The notes under the pieces: model-generated
Seen by the model: only the letters and a program-made list of their open reading frames with translations
Told to the model about the DNA's origin: nothing
The model's database searches: none
Made by a program: the position numbers and the translations under genes
Source of the DNA: Pilasporangium apinafurcum
Lineage: Eukaryota > Oomycota > Peronosporomycetes > Pythiales > Pythiaceae
Direction: 5' to 3'
NCBI GenBank assembly: GCA_001600495.1
Contig: BCKE01000092.1
Location: 36,440 to 81,838 of the forward strand
Length of the DNA stretch: 45,399 nt
Shown here: piece after piece, positions 20,679 through 32,800 of the stretch
Position numbering within the stretch: the first letter of the stretch is position 1
Layout: the number at the start of each line of letters is the position of its first letter

Positions 20679-23600
20679 CTACGAGCTTGTGTCACCCTGT
20701 GCCACGGCAAGATTACCTTCGTAGTACACTTGCCACAGCTGCACAAACACCACGACGAAGATCAAAAGCAACGAACCAAAGACGTTTGCCGTGAACGTCG
20801 CCGCCGTGTGGTCCCAACCACAGTACTCCGTGATACTCATCTTGACCATCGGATAGAATTGCGACATGATGAAGAAGCCGAAAAACATCGCGGAGACGTA
20901 ATTCCATGGATTCGTGGCGTTTTCGTACTGGAAGAATCGAATCAATGCCACGAACTGACTGACCGCCAATGTGAAGAACATAAGCACGTTCGGAATTTCT
21001 GTCCACGATGTCTTCTGACCGGCACCAGTATTGGCCCACGACTTATCCTTGCCGGTGACACGCGCCTGGACGGCTTCAAAGATAGCGAGCAACGTGATGA
21101 ACGAGTACGAGAACCACGTCTGCTGTGCACGCCACACATCATTGTTGTCGACAGCGCGATTGGCAAGCAAGTTGAGCATCCAACGAGAAACCATCAAGGG
21201 CAAGAACGAGTACATGAACTTGGTACCCTTGGCATAAATTGGAGCATCACCAGTGTTAAGATAGTAGATAGCGATCGTCACATAACACAACGCAGGAATG
21301 GAACCGAATGGGTAGAACACAGAATCATAGAAGAACATCTTACGTGGGAACGCAAGCGATGGCTTCGGATCTGGGGCAGGCACACGCGGTGGACGCCAAT
21401 CCGGATCGACTTCTGATTCATTCTTCATCAGCAAAATCTGCACGGCACCCTTTGCCCAACGTTTCTTCTGACCCATCGAAGCAGCAACCGTTTCAGGAAC
21501 AGCACCTTCACAGAGACGAATGCGATCTTTCTGATCGCCTTCGAAATCCTTACGGAAGTAGACTGAATCCCAACCAGACGAGTGCAAGACGTTACCCGTG
21601 TACGCATCTTCAGTTTGGGTACCATACTGAATACCACCAATCGAATCAAACGCTTGACGACGGAAGACAGCGTTTGTACCGGCAAAAGCGGCAGAGTCGA
21701 AACCATCACGACCACACTGCACAGCATCAAAGAAAATGGTGTTTTTATGACCACAAGGATCACCCATGATCGTCAATTGCGGAGTGTCTTCAAAATACTG
21801 TGGAGTTTGCACGTACGACACTTGATTCCACGAAATATCATCAGAGTATTGACGACCACCACCATCAACAGCTTCACCTTCTGAGAAGAAGAATGGCAAC
21901 ACAGCCAACAAGAACTTCGGATGCGGCTTCATATCGTTATCAAGAATGAGCAGATATTTGCCATCGGCACCTTCATTAAACAGACAGTTGTTGATATTAC
22001 CGGCTTTTGAGTGATGGGTTTCAGGCTTCATACGGCCAATGAACGTTACACGAGGAATACCACGATCACGGTAGTCATAATCATCCGAAAGGGAACCGAC
22101 AGCGCAATCGCGACGCTGCACGCCCTTGCCACCTTCCTTACGCAATTCACGCACCGACGAGTGTTGACGGCGCCATGACTTAAGCGACGCATCATCCTGA
22201 ACAGGACCGACGACACGTTCGTGCATCAAACGGGCCAAGTCACCACGTAAATCACCAGCAAATTCAATCACCTTTGTGTTAACCGTCACCTTGAAGTGAT
22301 TATTGGCATCCCAGACCGATTTCGTGTAACCATCATCAAGAATGAAGATGTGCAAGAGTTCCGGTGGGTATTGCATCGCCAAACAATTCTTCAGTGTTTG
22401 CATTGTATCCGTCACAGGTTCCATGTAGTGACACAAGAAGATATCAACCGTCGGCCATTGCTCCTTCGGAATTGGTGGCTTGAAATCATTCATGAAGCGA
22501 GCACCACGACGAATGGGACGCCACATACTGAAGTTGAACAACAGACCAAGGAAAAAATTCAAAAATTCCGAGAAAACCATCATACTGTACATGATCCACG
22601 GACCGGCAGGAGTGTCCTTGATACAGTAACCTTCATCCGTGGAAGTATCAAAGTTCTTGGTGGAAGGATAACAATCTTGGCGAACAGAAGCATCAAGCTG
22701 AGAGCAGGGTAACGTGGGGGCTGCATTGGAGCAGTAGTATTCCTGAGGGTAGAAGCCACACAGGAAGTACAACCAGATGATACCCGTGATAGCTGACAGG
22801 AAGTACACAAAGTGGAAAATGCCCGTGCCTGACATTTTGTACTTGCGAATATTGGGGGTCTCTACTGGTTCTGCGGCACGGTTGGCGATCGAGTAGGTAC
22901 TCATGGCGAATGATCGGAACGATGGCTCGTAGTAGTTACGGGCCATGCTGTTGTCATTGTAGCCGCGCATCTTGCCATCGGCATCTTGCACACCTGCATC
23001 CATGAAGCGGATTGACCGACCAGGGTCCTTCACGCTCACATCCTTGGCCATCTTGGGATCAACGAACGAAGTTGTAGAGATATAAGCGCGGTGTGGCACT
23101 GGTTGCCAACGATCTGGCGCCTGCGTCTGTGAGTTAATCGCCACAGATGGCATCTGAGCCTGAGAAATCGACACATTGGGATCTGCTTCATCCGACGGCA
23201 TGGCTTCACCACACTCAGTACAGAACGCCGTACCAGCTGGGACGGTCGCAAAACAGTTTTCACACACCAGACGTACGCGTTCGTTCGCCGTTTGAGCGTT
23301 AAGTGTTGCGCCTGTCGGCAACTCAGGTAGATTTTCTTCCACTGGTCCCAACTGCGCGTGGGCTCCGACTCGATTGTAGCAGATGAGTCCCCATCGCATA
23401 CAGAACTGGTTCAAGATCCCAACGACTGCGACACCACCCCAGACCAAAAACATGAGCAGCTGCGCCGATGAATCAATATTCTCTAGTGCAGCTTTTCCGC
23501 CGTCCTGGAAACTATCGTAGAGAACACCTGAGAGCGTATCATCGCCGACAAAGCGTGATACCGCATCTGCAAGCATCCAACCACCAGTGATGGCCGTAAA

Positions 23601-24147
23601 AAGCATGTACTTGAAGCGGTGGTTCTCCATTTCAACTGTCTTGGACGAGGACGACCAGATCAACTGGAAAATAATGATGAACGCGATGACAAACTCTTGC
23701 CGTGCTAACTGGTTGTCCTCTGGGAATAAGTTCACGCCGTCATAGGCGTCCAACAGCAACAGATACGGGCCGATGATCGCGCCCGTCACTAAAATGAGGA
23801 AATACGGCCCTACGGACGTAATAAATCCGATAAGCGCCGCGATCAATACTCCTGCACCACCCGCACATCCAAGCGCAATCCATTCGTTAGTATCGGATGC
23901 TAAACTCACAATCGCTGTGTACGCCGCCACAAATCCCCTATCATGGTAATAAATCCATTAAGCTACGTCCATTCAAGTATTATACGAGATTCATATCTTC
24001 AACTTACATGCCAAAGCCGGAGATGAACTGCGTCGTGACAAAAAGTGACCGCGCGCCGAGGGAGAGCGATGACCAGCCGCCAAAGGAGAGCGAGAGGCCG
24101 CCGATCACCCCAACCACGGAGGCGATGATGCCGGCCGCCGAAGGCAT
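20679..24147 (-). CDS. Cellulose synthase (oomycete CesA type, GT2) with zinc-ribbon-like insert
   Basis: Two exons on the minus strand, 24147-24008 and 23937-20679 (intron 70 nt), give 1132 residues. The large frame alone starts at a GTG; the small first exon (MPSAAGIIASVVGVIGG...) supplies the ATG and a hydrophobic N-terminus, and splicing keeps frame. Catalytic motifs of processive GT2 enzymes are present: ILDDG (~579), LDND (~713), TED (~823) and QKKRWAKG (~874, QxxRW). Several hydrophobic spans lie on both sides. It makes beta-1,4-glucan from UDP-glucose at the plasma membrane for the wall. Residues ~272-293 have CENC-x11-CTEC, a zinc-ribbon-like knuckle in the N-terminal cytosolic part. 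No pleckstrin-homology domain was recognised, although some oomycete CesA proteins have one. Confidence 0.93.
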
Positions 24148-24263
24148 CTTCTTCTACTGCAACTACTTCTCTTGGTCTTCTTCACGAAGCTCTTGTTCCC
24201 TTTTCTTCCTACCTGCGTGCGAACCTTCCCTTCCGTTCGTTCAGCTTGCGAAAGAAGGATAAA

Positions 24264-24277
24264 AAAGGAGAAATGAG
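24264..24277 (-). promoter_or_regulatory. Possible oomycete-type initiator for cellulose synthase
   Basis: On the minus strand this reads CTCATTTCTCCTTT, close to the oomycete start-site consensus CTCATTYYNCAWTTT. It lies about 117 nt upstream of the CesA ATG. Confidence 0.4.
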
Positions 24278-25109
24278 GAGGAAACCCCGGCCGCACGCCC
24301 AGAAACTTCCAACTTTTGGAATAAATTACGAAACTTACGATTCCATGTAAGTTTTCACAAAATAACGGCAAAACACAAGCGCTGGGTCAGTCAAGGGTTA
24401 GGGAGGAAGCCAAGAGAGTATGGGTGGGGGGAGGCTGTTTGTCGAAAGAGTCAGTAGGTTACAATGAGCAATAGCAGACAGACGAAAAAGCATACACCAG
24501 CCATCACTAACAACCCGACGCTCTGAAAGTTAGTCAAGAAAACTATAAATTACTTACCAAGTATGATTTATGGATGAAACGAAAAAAGTAGAAAAGCCCT
24601 AACCTATCCTACATCGGATCTACTCATGTTGTTATCTGGCCCATTTTTGTTTTTGTTTTTATACTCACTGTATTTTCCTTGAATCGAAGAAGAGAACGAT
24701 CTTAAACTGATGAAGCAAATGGCGTAGGTAGCCTATACCGCAGCCGAAAATCGGTGAATTTGATGCGGCTGTTGGAGAACTGGCTAGGAGTACATATATG
24801 CTGGTATTTACCACTTACTATTGACGATCTTTTTCAAGGCCATCTGGTGGATCCACGGAGCATGGCGCATGGCGCATAGTCATGGCCAACGGTGTGCGTG
24901 CGTGATGGGCTGGCTATCCAAGATTGAAAATGGATTTTTTGATTTTGAAATTTTCGCCAACAAGGTGATTGTAAAAGGTTCGGAGCTACAAAATACAATG
25001 CGGAAGAGAAATTTTACACCAAATGTTAACTTTTTCTCAGTACAAATTTCCTATATATTTCCAACTCGTCTCACCATAAAAATCAGTCGCGGTTTATTTC
25101 GCGTGGACA

Positions 25110-25357
25110 GGTAGCATGTGACCATGTCCACAATGCTGGAATTCCTCTCGAGTGTAGAAATGAAGATGCCGATGCCCGAATGGATTTTGGCAAAGCTCTT
25201 CCGCATATGATCCATGTACCATGCATAACTCCATAGCTAGGGCAGACTAGGCAATGCCTTAACACTAATTGCTGTAATGATCGGCATGGATTCAAATCAT
25301 GTGCATCCGCTATCATTATAGCCGAAAAACCTCGCATGTCGCGCTGCCGCCAGTGCG
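25110..25357 (+). pseudogene. Cysteine-rich coding-like stretch, possible transposon zinc-ribbon relic
   Basis: One plus-strand frame from 25110 to the TAG at about 25366 has a single internal stop (25231-25233). It carries spaced cysteines: ECRN..., VPCITP, RQCLNTNCCNDRHGF, KSCAS, SRCRQCEE. The CLNTxC..xDR pattern recalls the zinc-ribbon end of Fanzor2-type proteins (CxNxxC..WNRDVNA), but the match is weak and the opposite strand is also open for 84 codons. It may be chance. Confidence 0.22.
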
Positions 25358-25472
25358 AAGAATAGATCCGAAATGATCGATAGGGACGGTGTTCATTCTC
25401 TTTTATCTGCGCTCAGTTAGACAGACACTTCTCTATTTTGCTGCCGCAGACAAAAGAGGCTCCTCAACCAAC

Positions 25473-25486
25473 TTCATTCTCACTTT
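25473..25486 (+). promoter_or_regulatory. Possible oomycete-type initiator
   Basis: TTCATTCTCACTTT lies 24 nt before the ATG at 25511. It resembles the oomycete start-site consensus with one base missing. Its core CATTCTCACTTT also occurs upstream of the STI1 gene (43720-43731, minus). Confidence 0.5.
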
Positions 25487-25510
25487 GGTATTTGCAGCAC
25501 TTGATTCAAC

Positions 25511-26676
25511 ATGATGCAACTTAGCAGAGTCTCTGCAGTGTTAGCTGCTTTTCTTCTTGGTTCTTTTCCGTCAACAGTATCAGCAACTAGCAAATTTAAC
25601 CAGTCGGCTGGTTATGTTATTGATGTGGTAACTACGGACTGGTCCAACTACGATGCGGATTTTGGCGGCTGTGTGACTTGTCCATATACCTGTACCACCA
25701 CAATCTACACAGAAGACGGAACTGCCGTGAATAGCAGCTCTTCGGTTGCGGAAGATTTGCCGTCCATTTACAGCGAAGAGAAGTCCCATGGCTGCTGTTA
25801 TGTCGATTCCAGTGACTCCAGTACTGACCCAAGTTGCTCGACCGAAGCCAATCCAGCTTCAGCTGAGCCCTGTGGCTTCCTGACAGGTCCAAGTTTGAAA
25901 TGGCGAATTGCTAACGCAGATGAACCGCCATCTAGCAGTGTGGTAAGTTGAATTGCGCTCTTGATGTTGATTCTTCAATCTTCTCACATTGCTATTCTTT
26001 GTTGTAGATTGCCATGTTGCTCGCTACTATTGATTGTGAGACGTTCTGGGCTATCGGTGAAACTCCAATAAAGTACACAGAAGAAGCTGCTGCAGTCTCC
26101 GGATCCAAAGTGATTAACAACGGCTGCTATGGCGACTCTGCAGGCGTAGCGATGGCTCTTGTTGGTTGTCTCACGACAGAGTTAACTTACGATTCGTCAT
26201 CAACATACACATGGGAGAAATTGGCTGGGAAGTGCGCTGGTCTCAGCGGCAAATGCGTTCTCACCAATGGTATCTGGGGTGAACATCTCAAGTGCTGCAC
26301 CAAGTCGTCCGGCTTGAGCTCCGACTGGGATAAATCATACAAGCTTTACACGGCAACGACCACGACTGGCGTGTCGCTCAGTGGACCGGAAATCTGCTTG
26401 ATTGTATTCTTGGGCGTCGGATTTTTGATATGGCTAGTACATTGTGGCGCCAAGGTTCGTGAACGAGCCCATCAAACAGCAATGATGCGCGAACAAGAAG
26501 CGAGTGACGATTACGACGAAATCATGACACCGCTGACCGGTGCGGCCACAGTAGGACGTCCAATGCCGCTACAGCGTCCAATTGGCCCAGCTTCGTTGGA
26601 GATTTCGTTGCATGAAGGAGATCAGATTTTCCAAAAGCCAGCTGACGAGTTATTGTACGAAGGAGATCTCAATTAG
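25511..26676 (+). CDS. Predicted type I membrane protein, tandem paralogue A (unknown family)
   Basis: Two exons, 25511-25942 and 26008-26676, give 366 residues. A signal peptide (MMQLSRVSAVLAAFLLGSFPSTVSA) leads into a cysteine-rich outer domain that starts with the strongly conserved block SAGYVIDVVTTDWSNYDAD and CVTCPYTC. It has further cysteines in GCCYVD, PSCS, KCCTKS and elsewhere. One membrane span (EICLIVFLGVGFLIWLVHCG, ~268-287) precedes a cytosolic tail with a basic start, an acidic DDYDEIMTPLTG stretch and the ending GDQIFQKPADELLYEGDLN. Both tail and outer domain are shared with the gene at 27655-28913. The family was not recognised. A cell-surface role is inferred from topology. 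A promoter-like motif ends 24 nt before the ATG. Confidence 0.88.
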
Positions 26677-27654
26677 AGAGTTCTCGAGCCTACAACAAAC
26701 AAGCATAAATTATCCATCCACGTCACTTAGGGAGAGTCTTTAAGCTTTGAAAGGCTGTCGTTGAGATATGTGAAAGAGCAGGAGAATTTCACGTTGACAA
26801 GGATGAACGTTTAACTTCTAGAAATATATCAATCAACGTTAGACTGTACTTACGAACAAGTAGCGAACGAACAATAAAATAACTCGAATAATATCATGTC
26901 CATGCAAAATCGGATGTGGTTGATTACCCTGCAGCGAATTAACAATCTGCATAGTTTACTTTTTACTGATCGAATGCACATTGCATTTTTATGATGGTCC
27001 ACCCCATCATGAAGATCTCACAAAGAAGGATGCTTGCGCGAATCCAGATAAGGCAATGAACGGAGTGATGAAGATGATGGCATTCAATGGAGATCATACA
27101 CGCTCTGCTACGATTGTTTAGATTCCTCGGGCACATACACAAAATGATAAAATGGCTAGTGTTCATAATCCTCAGATGTACCCATGTGAATGTATCCACA
27201 AAATTTTAGTTTTTGGATACGTTCAGTAAAAAATAACCGCGCGGGATTTTAGATCCAATTGTCAGGAAAAAATCCGTAAAATACAGCCCTATCCTTTCTT
27301 TTCCATTTCGTGGCGTCGTTCGGCAACGCCACCCAGTAAAAACGCAGCATCGATTTGCGTGTAGGGTTCTCCCACTTACAAAGTGATTCGGATTTGTAGG
27401 GTTGCGGTCTTCAAATATTCGTTTCAGCTGGGTGGTTTTGGTTTTTAACGATGCAAGTAATTTATTTTCGAAACGGAAACCTTTGTTCGAGGATGCGAAA
27501 GGGTCGAATGCTGTAGCGCACTCTGGTATTTTTCTTCTTTGGCCGCACAGACCACTTCCAGAAAATTGTTGGATCATCCCCACACAACTCACATTGTGGA
27601 GTAGCGGAAAGGAAGAGGAAGAAATCCACACACACACACACAGTAACGTACATT
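26677..27654. other. Spacer between the tandem membrane-protein genes
   Basis: About 980 nt. One frame at 26975-27228 (ECTLHFYDGPPHHEDL... MNGVMKMMAFNGDHTRS) is open apart from one stop and looks coding-like, but no family was recognised; it may be a decayed gene piece. A short CA repeat lies at about 27626-27642, just before the ATG of paralogue B. Confidence 0.35.
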
Positions 27655-28913
27655 ATGGCCCCGTCCTACCGCCTTCTGTGCGCGCTGTCCGCAGTGTACA
27701 CTGCCGCGCTTTTGTTGACGCATGTGGACGCCAGCAAAAGTAAATTCAACCAATCCTCCGGATACGTGATCGATGTGGTGACGACCGATTGGTCTAATTA
27801 CGACGCCGATTTTGGTGGCTGCGTCACCTGTCCGTACACATGTATAGTCGACACGACCGGCCCATCGGGTACGACACTCAACCTGAGTAACGCAACGCTC
27901 ATGGCGTCCTTACCGTCGATCTACACCGTCGCCAAGTCAAATGGATGCTGCTATGCATCAACTGCCGACTCCGATGTTATGCCGAGTTGCTCTGCCGAAG
28001 CGAGCCCGACTACCGCTGAAGCTTGTGGATTTCTCTACGGACCGACACTCAAGTGGCGAATCGCTAACGCACTCAACCCGCCAACGAAGAATGTGGTATG
28101 TAAATATGTGATTGTGGAGATAACTGAATGCAGAATGGGGAGGCTAACTTATTTTTGATGATTATGTAGATTGCTATTTTATTCGCATCGATTGATTGTG
28201 AGGATTTCTGGGCCGTGGGGAAAACGGCGATCAAGTACACGTCCAATACCAAGTCAGTCTCGGGGTCCAAGATGATTAATCATGGTTGTTATGGTGATCC
28301 AACGGGAGTTGCTATGACACTTGTGGGTTGTCTCACACAAGAGCTGAAGGTGAGTTTGATTGCCATAGATAAATTTGCTGGTAGCAATAGGGATTCTGAT
28401 GATGTTATTGTTCTTTCTTCTTAATAACAGTACGACAAGTCAAAATCGTACACATGGGATCAACTAGCGTCGAAATGCCAAGGGTTGAGTGGGAAATGCG
28501 TGCAGACGAACGGCGTCTGGGGGGAACATCTCAAATGCTGCACCAAGAGCTCCGGACTCAGTTCGGACTGGGACAAGTCCTACAAAGTCTACACTGCCAC
28601 AGCCAAGACAGCTATCACTCTGTCAGGTCCAGCGATCTGTCTCATCGTCTTTGGCGGTGTTGCACTGATGATGTGCTTGGTACATTTCGGTGCGAAGGCG
28701 CGCGAACGGGCACGTCAAACGGCGCTCATGCGGGAACAAGAGGCGACGGACGACTACGAAGAGATCATGACGCCACTGACTGGCACAGAAAAACGACCAG
28801 TGGCACTCACTCGACCGATTGGGCCAGCATCCTTGGAGGTGTCGTTGCATGAAGGAGACCAGATCTTCCGCAAACCGGCCGATGAAGTGCTTTACGAAGG
28901 TGACATGTACTAA
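27655..28913 (+). CDS. Predicted type I membrane protein, tandem paralogue B (unknown family)
   Basis: Three exons, 27655-28095, 28170-28349 and 28431-28913, give 367 residues. It matches paralogue A along its whole length: signal peptide (MAPSYRLLCALSAVYTAALLL), SSGYVIDVVTTDWSNYDAD, CVTCPYTC, GCCYAS, the 'WGEHLKCCTKSSGLSSDWDKSY' block, one membrane span (AICLIVFGGVALMMCLVHFG) and a cytosolic tail ending KPADEVLYEGDMY. The first intron is at the same place as in paralogue A. The second (28350-28430) has no counterpart there, where the frame simply continues (ELTYDSS against ELK|YDKS). Codon use is more GC-rich at third positions than in A, suggesting the pair is not very recent. Function is unknown. 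Confidence 0.88.
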
Positions 28914-29844
28914 GCCAAGCGCTTATGAGCAGATTGATTTGATTTTTGCCATCGCCATCCAAGCGCACGCGATTATATCTTGTCTGTAGTTTTAGATGCT
29001 AGCGCCTGAAGAAAACGATGCCGATCGATCCCATAATTAGGCTTTTTCAGGTGCCACCCGAATCCATAAATAAGACCTCCTTTTTAATGTACTGTCGGTC
29101 TTATTGGCTGAAATAATGAATTTATTTTATCACTAAGCGTAATTTCTACCAATGAAAGTAACAAATGTGAATATCTACTAATGCTACTTCACAATGGTGC
29201 CTGCCGTTGATGGCTACACATTATCCAACATGCTCATCTCCGACGAGTCCTCATGCACGTTTGATCAACTAACAGTCGGCAACGTCTTCCAATTGATTCT
29301 CCATACTGATCGCCCGTTGTTCCTCGGTCAGATTTAGGAAAGGAGTAGAAATACCGATGAAATCTCTTAGAAATACCTTGCTGCCACTTCGGACTGAGCC
29401 TGAACCGATAGGTTTCGAACTTTTGATGTTGTTGGTACTGATGTAACCAGATTCTCATCACTCGGTGGCAAGGATCAAAGTTCTTCAGCAGAAACTTCTA
29501 CCACTAGAGAACCGACTTATCTCTCTCTTAGAGTAGCACCAGCGCTATGGATTTTTGTGATGTAAATGGTAAATATTTTCGAATGTCGTCAGACTCTCAA
29601 GATCTTTCCATTCGAGTCATGGAGCCTCAAACGCTCAAAGTCTGTCCATCTTCTTTAGCAATGGACCCAAACATAACGGTGAGTGCGACATAAGACGACC
29701 GCGGTGTCGAAATATGTGGTTGGTGATAATACCAACAATCGCTTGCAGAGCTGCACTATAATTACCATGTGCACGCAGCAACTAGTAATCTTTGTTCCAA
29801 GTAGACTCTGATGCATACAGACCCCTTGTGAAACGACGCGCCAA
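28914..29844. other. Intergenic region with a possible decayed coding stretch
   Basis: About 930 nt. On the minus strand, about 29410-29270 reads KSSKPIGSGSVRSGSKVFL then FLNLTEEQRAISMENQLEDVADC, which looks coding-like but breaks at stops on both sides. No family was recognised. No RNA gene or repeat was seen. Confidence 0.3.
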
Positions 29845-32800
29845 ATGCCAAGAGGTCGATATGTGTTCTCAGTGTTGCTGGCGGGTGTTGTTGTAGTCGC
29901 GGCGTTCATGACCTCAACGCCTTTACATGCTGCCAGATACTGTACATTCGACGGCTATTACGATGCAAAAGCTGCCACGACGCAGCCCTGTCCAGGCGCG
30001 CTTCCTTGTGAACCAGGCTTCTACTGCACGTAAGCAGCGCGTCTCTACTTTCTTCAAATGATCTTCCTCATGGACTGACGTTGTAACTATTACATCCCTA
30101 CAGCAATATGAAGCGATTCCCATGTCCACCCGGGAAGTTTGGTGCGGAGCCAAAGCTTCGTACGGCTAGTTGTTCAGCTCCGTGTCCATCAGGTTTCTAT
30201 TGTCCAGAGGGCACTGCCACCCCGTTGGAATGTGGTGCAACCGATCAGTATTGCCCATTAGGTGCTATAGCTCCAAAACCTGTCCCAGCCGGATATTACT
30301 CGATAGGAATCTCCAGCCATCGACGAGATCAAATTCAGCCGTGTGAACCAGGCACATTCTGTGTCAAAGGCATGAGGATGCCCTGTCCAGCTGGCACCTA
30401 TGGCAAAACCTCTCGGCTCTTTACTCTCAATTGTTCTGGTAAGTGCCCAGCCGGACATTACTGTTCAAAGAAGACAATCGATCCAATCCCCTGTCCACCT
30501 GGCACGTTTGGAGCCATTACTGGTGCTACAACCGAGTCGTGTTCCGGGAAATGTTATGCCGGTTTCTATTGCCCAAGTGGTAGCATTTCCCCCACAGCCC
30601 ATCGATGTAGCGGTGACAATCAGTACTGTCCAGAGGGAAGTTGGGCGCCATTAAAGCTACGAGCAGGAACATATACACTCAAACAGAAGGACAAGCAGGT
30701 CGTTTGTCCGCGGGGCTCCTTCTGTACTGGAAATGATGGCTTGGCTGAGCTCTGTCCTGGTGGCACCTACGGTGCTAGTGAAGGATTGAGCTCTTCTTTA
30801 TGTTCCGGAAAGTGCCAAAACGGATATTACTGTCCAAGAGGAAGCACAAGCCCAACAGCTTTCGAGTGCGGTGGCAGCCACGTCTATTGTCCAGTTGGTT
30901 CGAGTGCCCCGCTTCCAGTCTCGCTTGGCTATTACACGACTGGCACCCTCTCATTATACAACCATGATCAAGTCAATGACGATGCAACGACGCGGTTTGC
31001 TCAATTTCCGTGTGAACCAGGTCTTTATTGCATCAATGGTGAACGCTGGTCGTGTCCAAGTGGGACATATGGATGTGCATTTGCATTGACCACTTCATCA
31101 TGCAGTGGGAAATGTGCAGAAGGATACTTTTGCCCAGAACGCAGTATTGTTGCGACACCATTTGCATGTGGATCCAGTGTATTCTACTGCCCATCAGGGT
31201 CGTCTACTCCCACACCAGTCTCAAAAGGCTATTGTGCCATTGGCGGCCGAGATGCATCGACCCGTGTGGCACAACGCCTAGCACAACCAGGCGAATTCGC
31301 CTGGAAAGGCACGTGTTATCCTTGTCCAGCTGGTACGTTTGGGAATGCAAGCGGAGAAGTCAACCCTCAATGCTCAGGGAAATGCCTGCCGGGATTCTAT
31401 TGTTCAGCTGGGAGTATCAGCGCTACACAACACGAATGTGGAAGTGCTGCTTTTTACTGTCCAGAGAGGTCGACAGCCCCAGTTCCAGTGAGAAATGGGT
31501 ATTACACGTCAATTGATGTCCAAGAGCAGTGCCCGCCAGGTTTCTTTCGTGATTTCTCGACTACAACATCGACTTTTTTTGATCTCGTGACTGGAAGGAG
31601 TCCCATTAGCGTCAATTACGGGGATTATTTGTTTCCACTCGCAAAATGTGTCTATTGTCCCATGGGAACCTTTAAGCCACAACATGGTGATAGTATGACG
31701 CTCTGCACGCTTTGTCCAGAGTTTACTACAGTCAGTTCCACTGATCGCCGCACGTGCGAGTGCTTTCGCTTGGCTGGAGGAGAGGCTTATGATTCAACAA
31801 AGTATGCGCTTCGATTCGTTGCTGAACAACTCTCCTGTGAGCTAATACTTCTTGAAGAGGCAGTTGACACCGCGTCTATTGCTGCCAACAACAGTCTATT
31901 TACACGTTTTGAACAGTTTCCTTGTGAAAAGGGGTTCTACTGCCAAGCAGGGGTGCGCTATCCATGTCCAGCCGGTTCGTATGGCAATGTTGCACATGAG
32001 ACAAATCCAAAATGCGCAGAAAAGTGTTTGGCTGGTTACTATTGTCCATTAGCAAGTACGAACAGCACTGCGTATAAATGTGGAAACGTCAACGTCTACT
32101 GTCCAGCGGGAAGCGCTTCGCCTATACCCGTTCTAGATGGCTTTTATTCCATTCGGACAGCTTTACCATCACTTCCCAAGGCACAAACTGGCTTAGTGTT
32201 GACACAATCAGTCTTCTCTGCTCAAGTCGTGCAGTATATATCGGAAAATGCCACAAGCAATGAAGCCATTCGTGATTCACAGAGACAATGCGAAATCGGC
32301 TACTTCTGTGTAAATGGCCGCAAATTCATCTGTCCTGCTGGTCGATACGGCGATCGCACAGGTGAAACCTCTTCGCAATGTGCTGGACCATGCAAACGTG
32401 GCTACTTCTGCCCACCTGGAAGCACATCACCTACACAGTACGAATGCGGCGCGAACGACCACATCTGTCGGACTGGGTCAGCTGTGGCTAGTATCATACC
32501 CGCGGGGTACTATTCCATAGGTCTCACCAACACTACTCGATTTTTCCAGCGCCCATGTGAACCAGGGTTTTACTGCATGGATGGTATCAAGCGACAATGT
32601 CCTGAAGGTTTCTATGGCGCTACCAGTGGGCTACAAAGTGCTGCTTGCTCGGGGAAATGTGTAGCAGGTTACTACTGTCCGTCTTATCCGTTTCAGCCTA
32701 GCGTCTCTCGTACACAAAATGAATGCGGCAACTCGACAGTTTACTGCCCGGAGGGGACAGGCAACACGCCGCTTTTGGTGCAGAGTGGTCATTACACTAT

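Larger units (their letters stand above)
24148..25510. other. Intergenic region, upstream of CesA and of the first membrane-protein gene
   Basis: About 1.36 kb between divergent genes. It holds likely promoters at both ends, T-rich runs near 24640-24660 and a possible decayed cysteine-rich coding stretch at 25110-25357 (listed separately). No intact gene or RNA was recognised. Confidence 0.4.

Noticed and set aside
25083-25337. Minus-strand 84-residue open frame
   Set aside because: No recognisable family, no promoter motif, and the plus-strand reading has a more protein-like cysteine pattern; neither is convincing.
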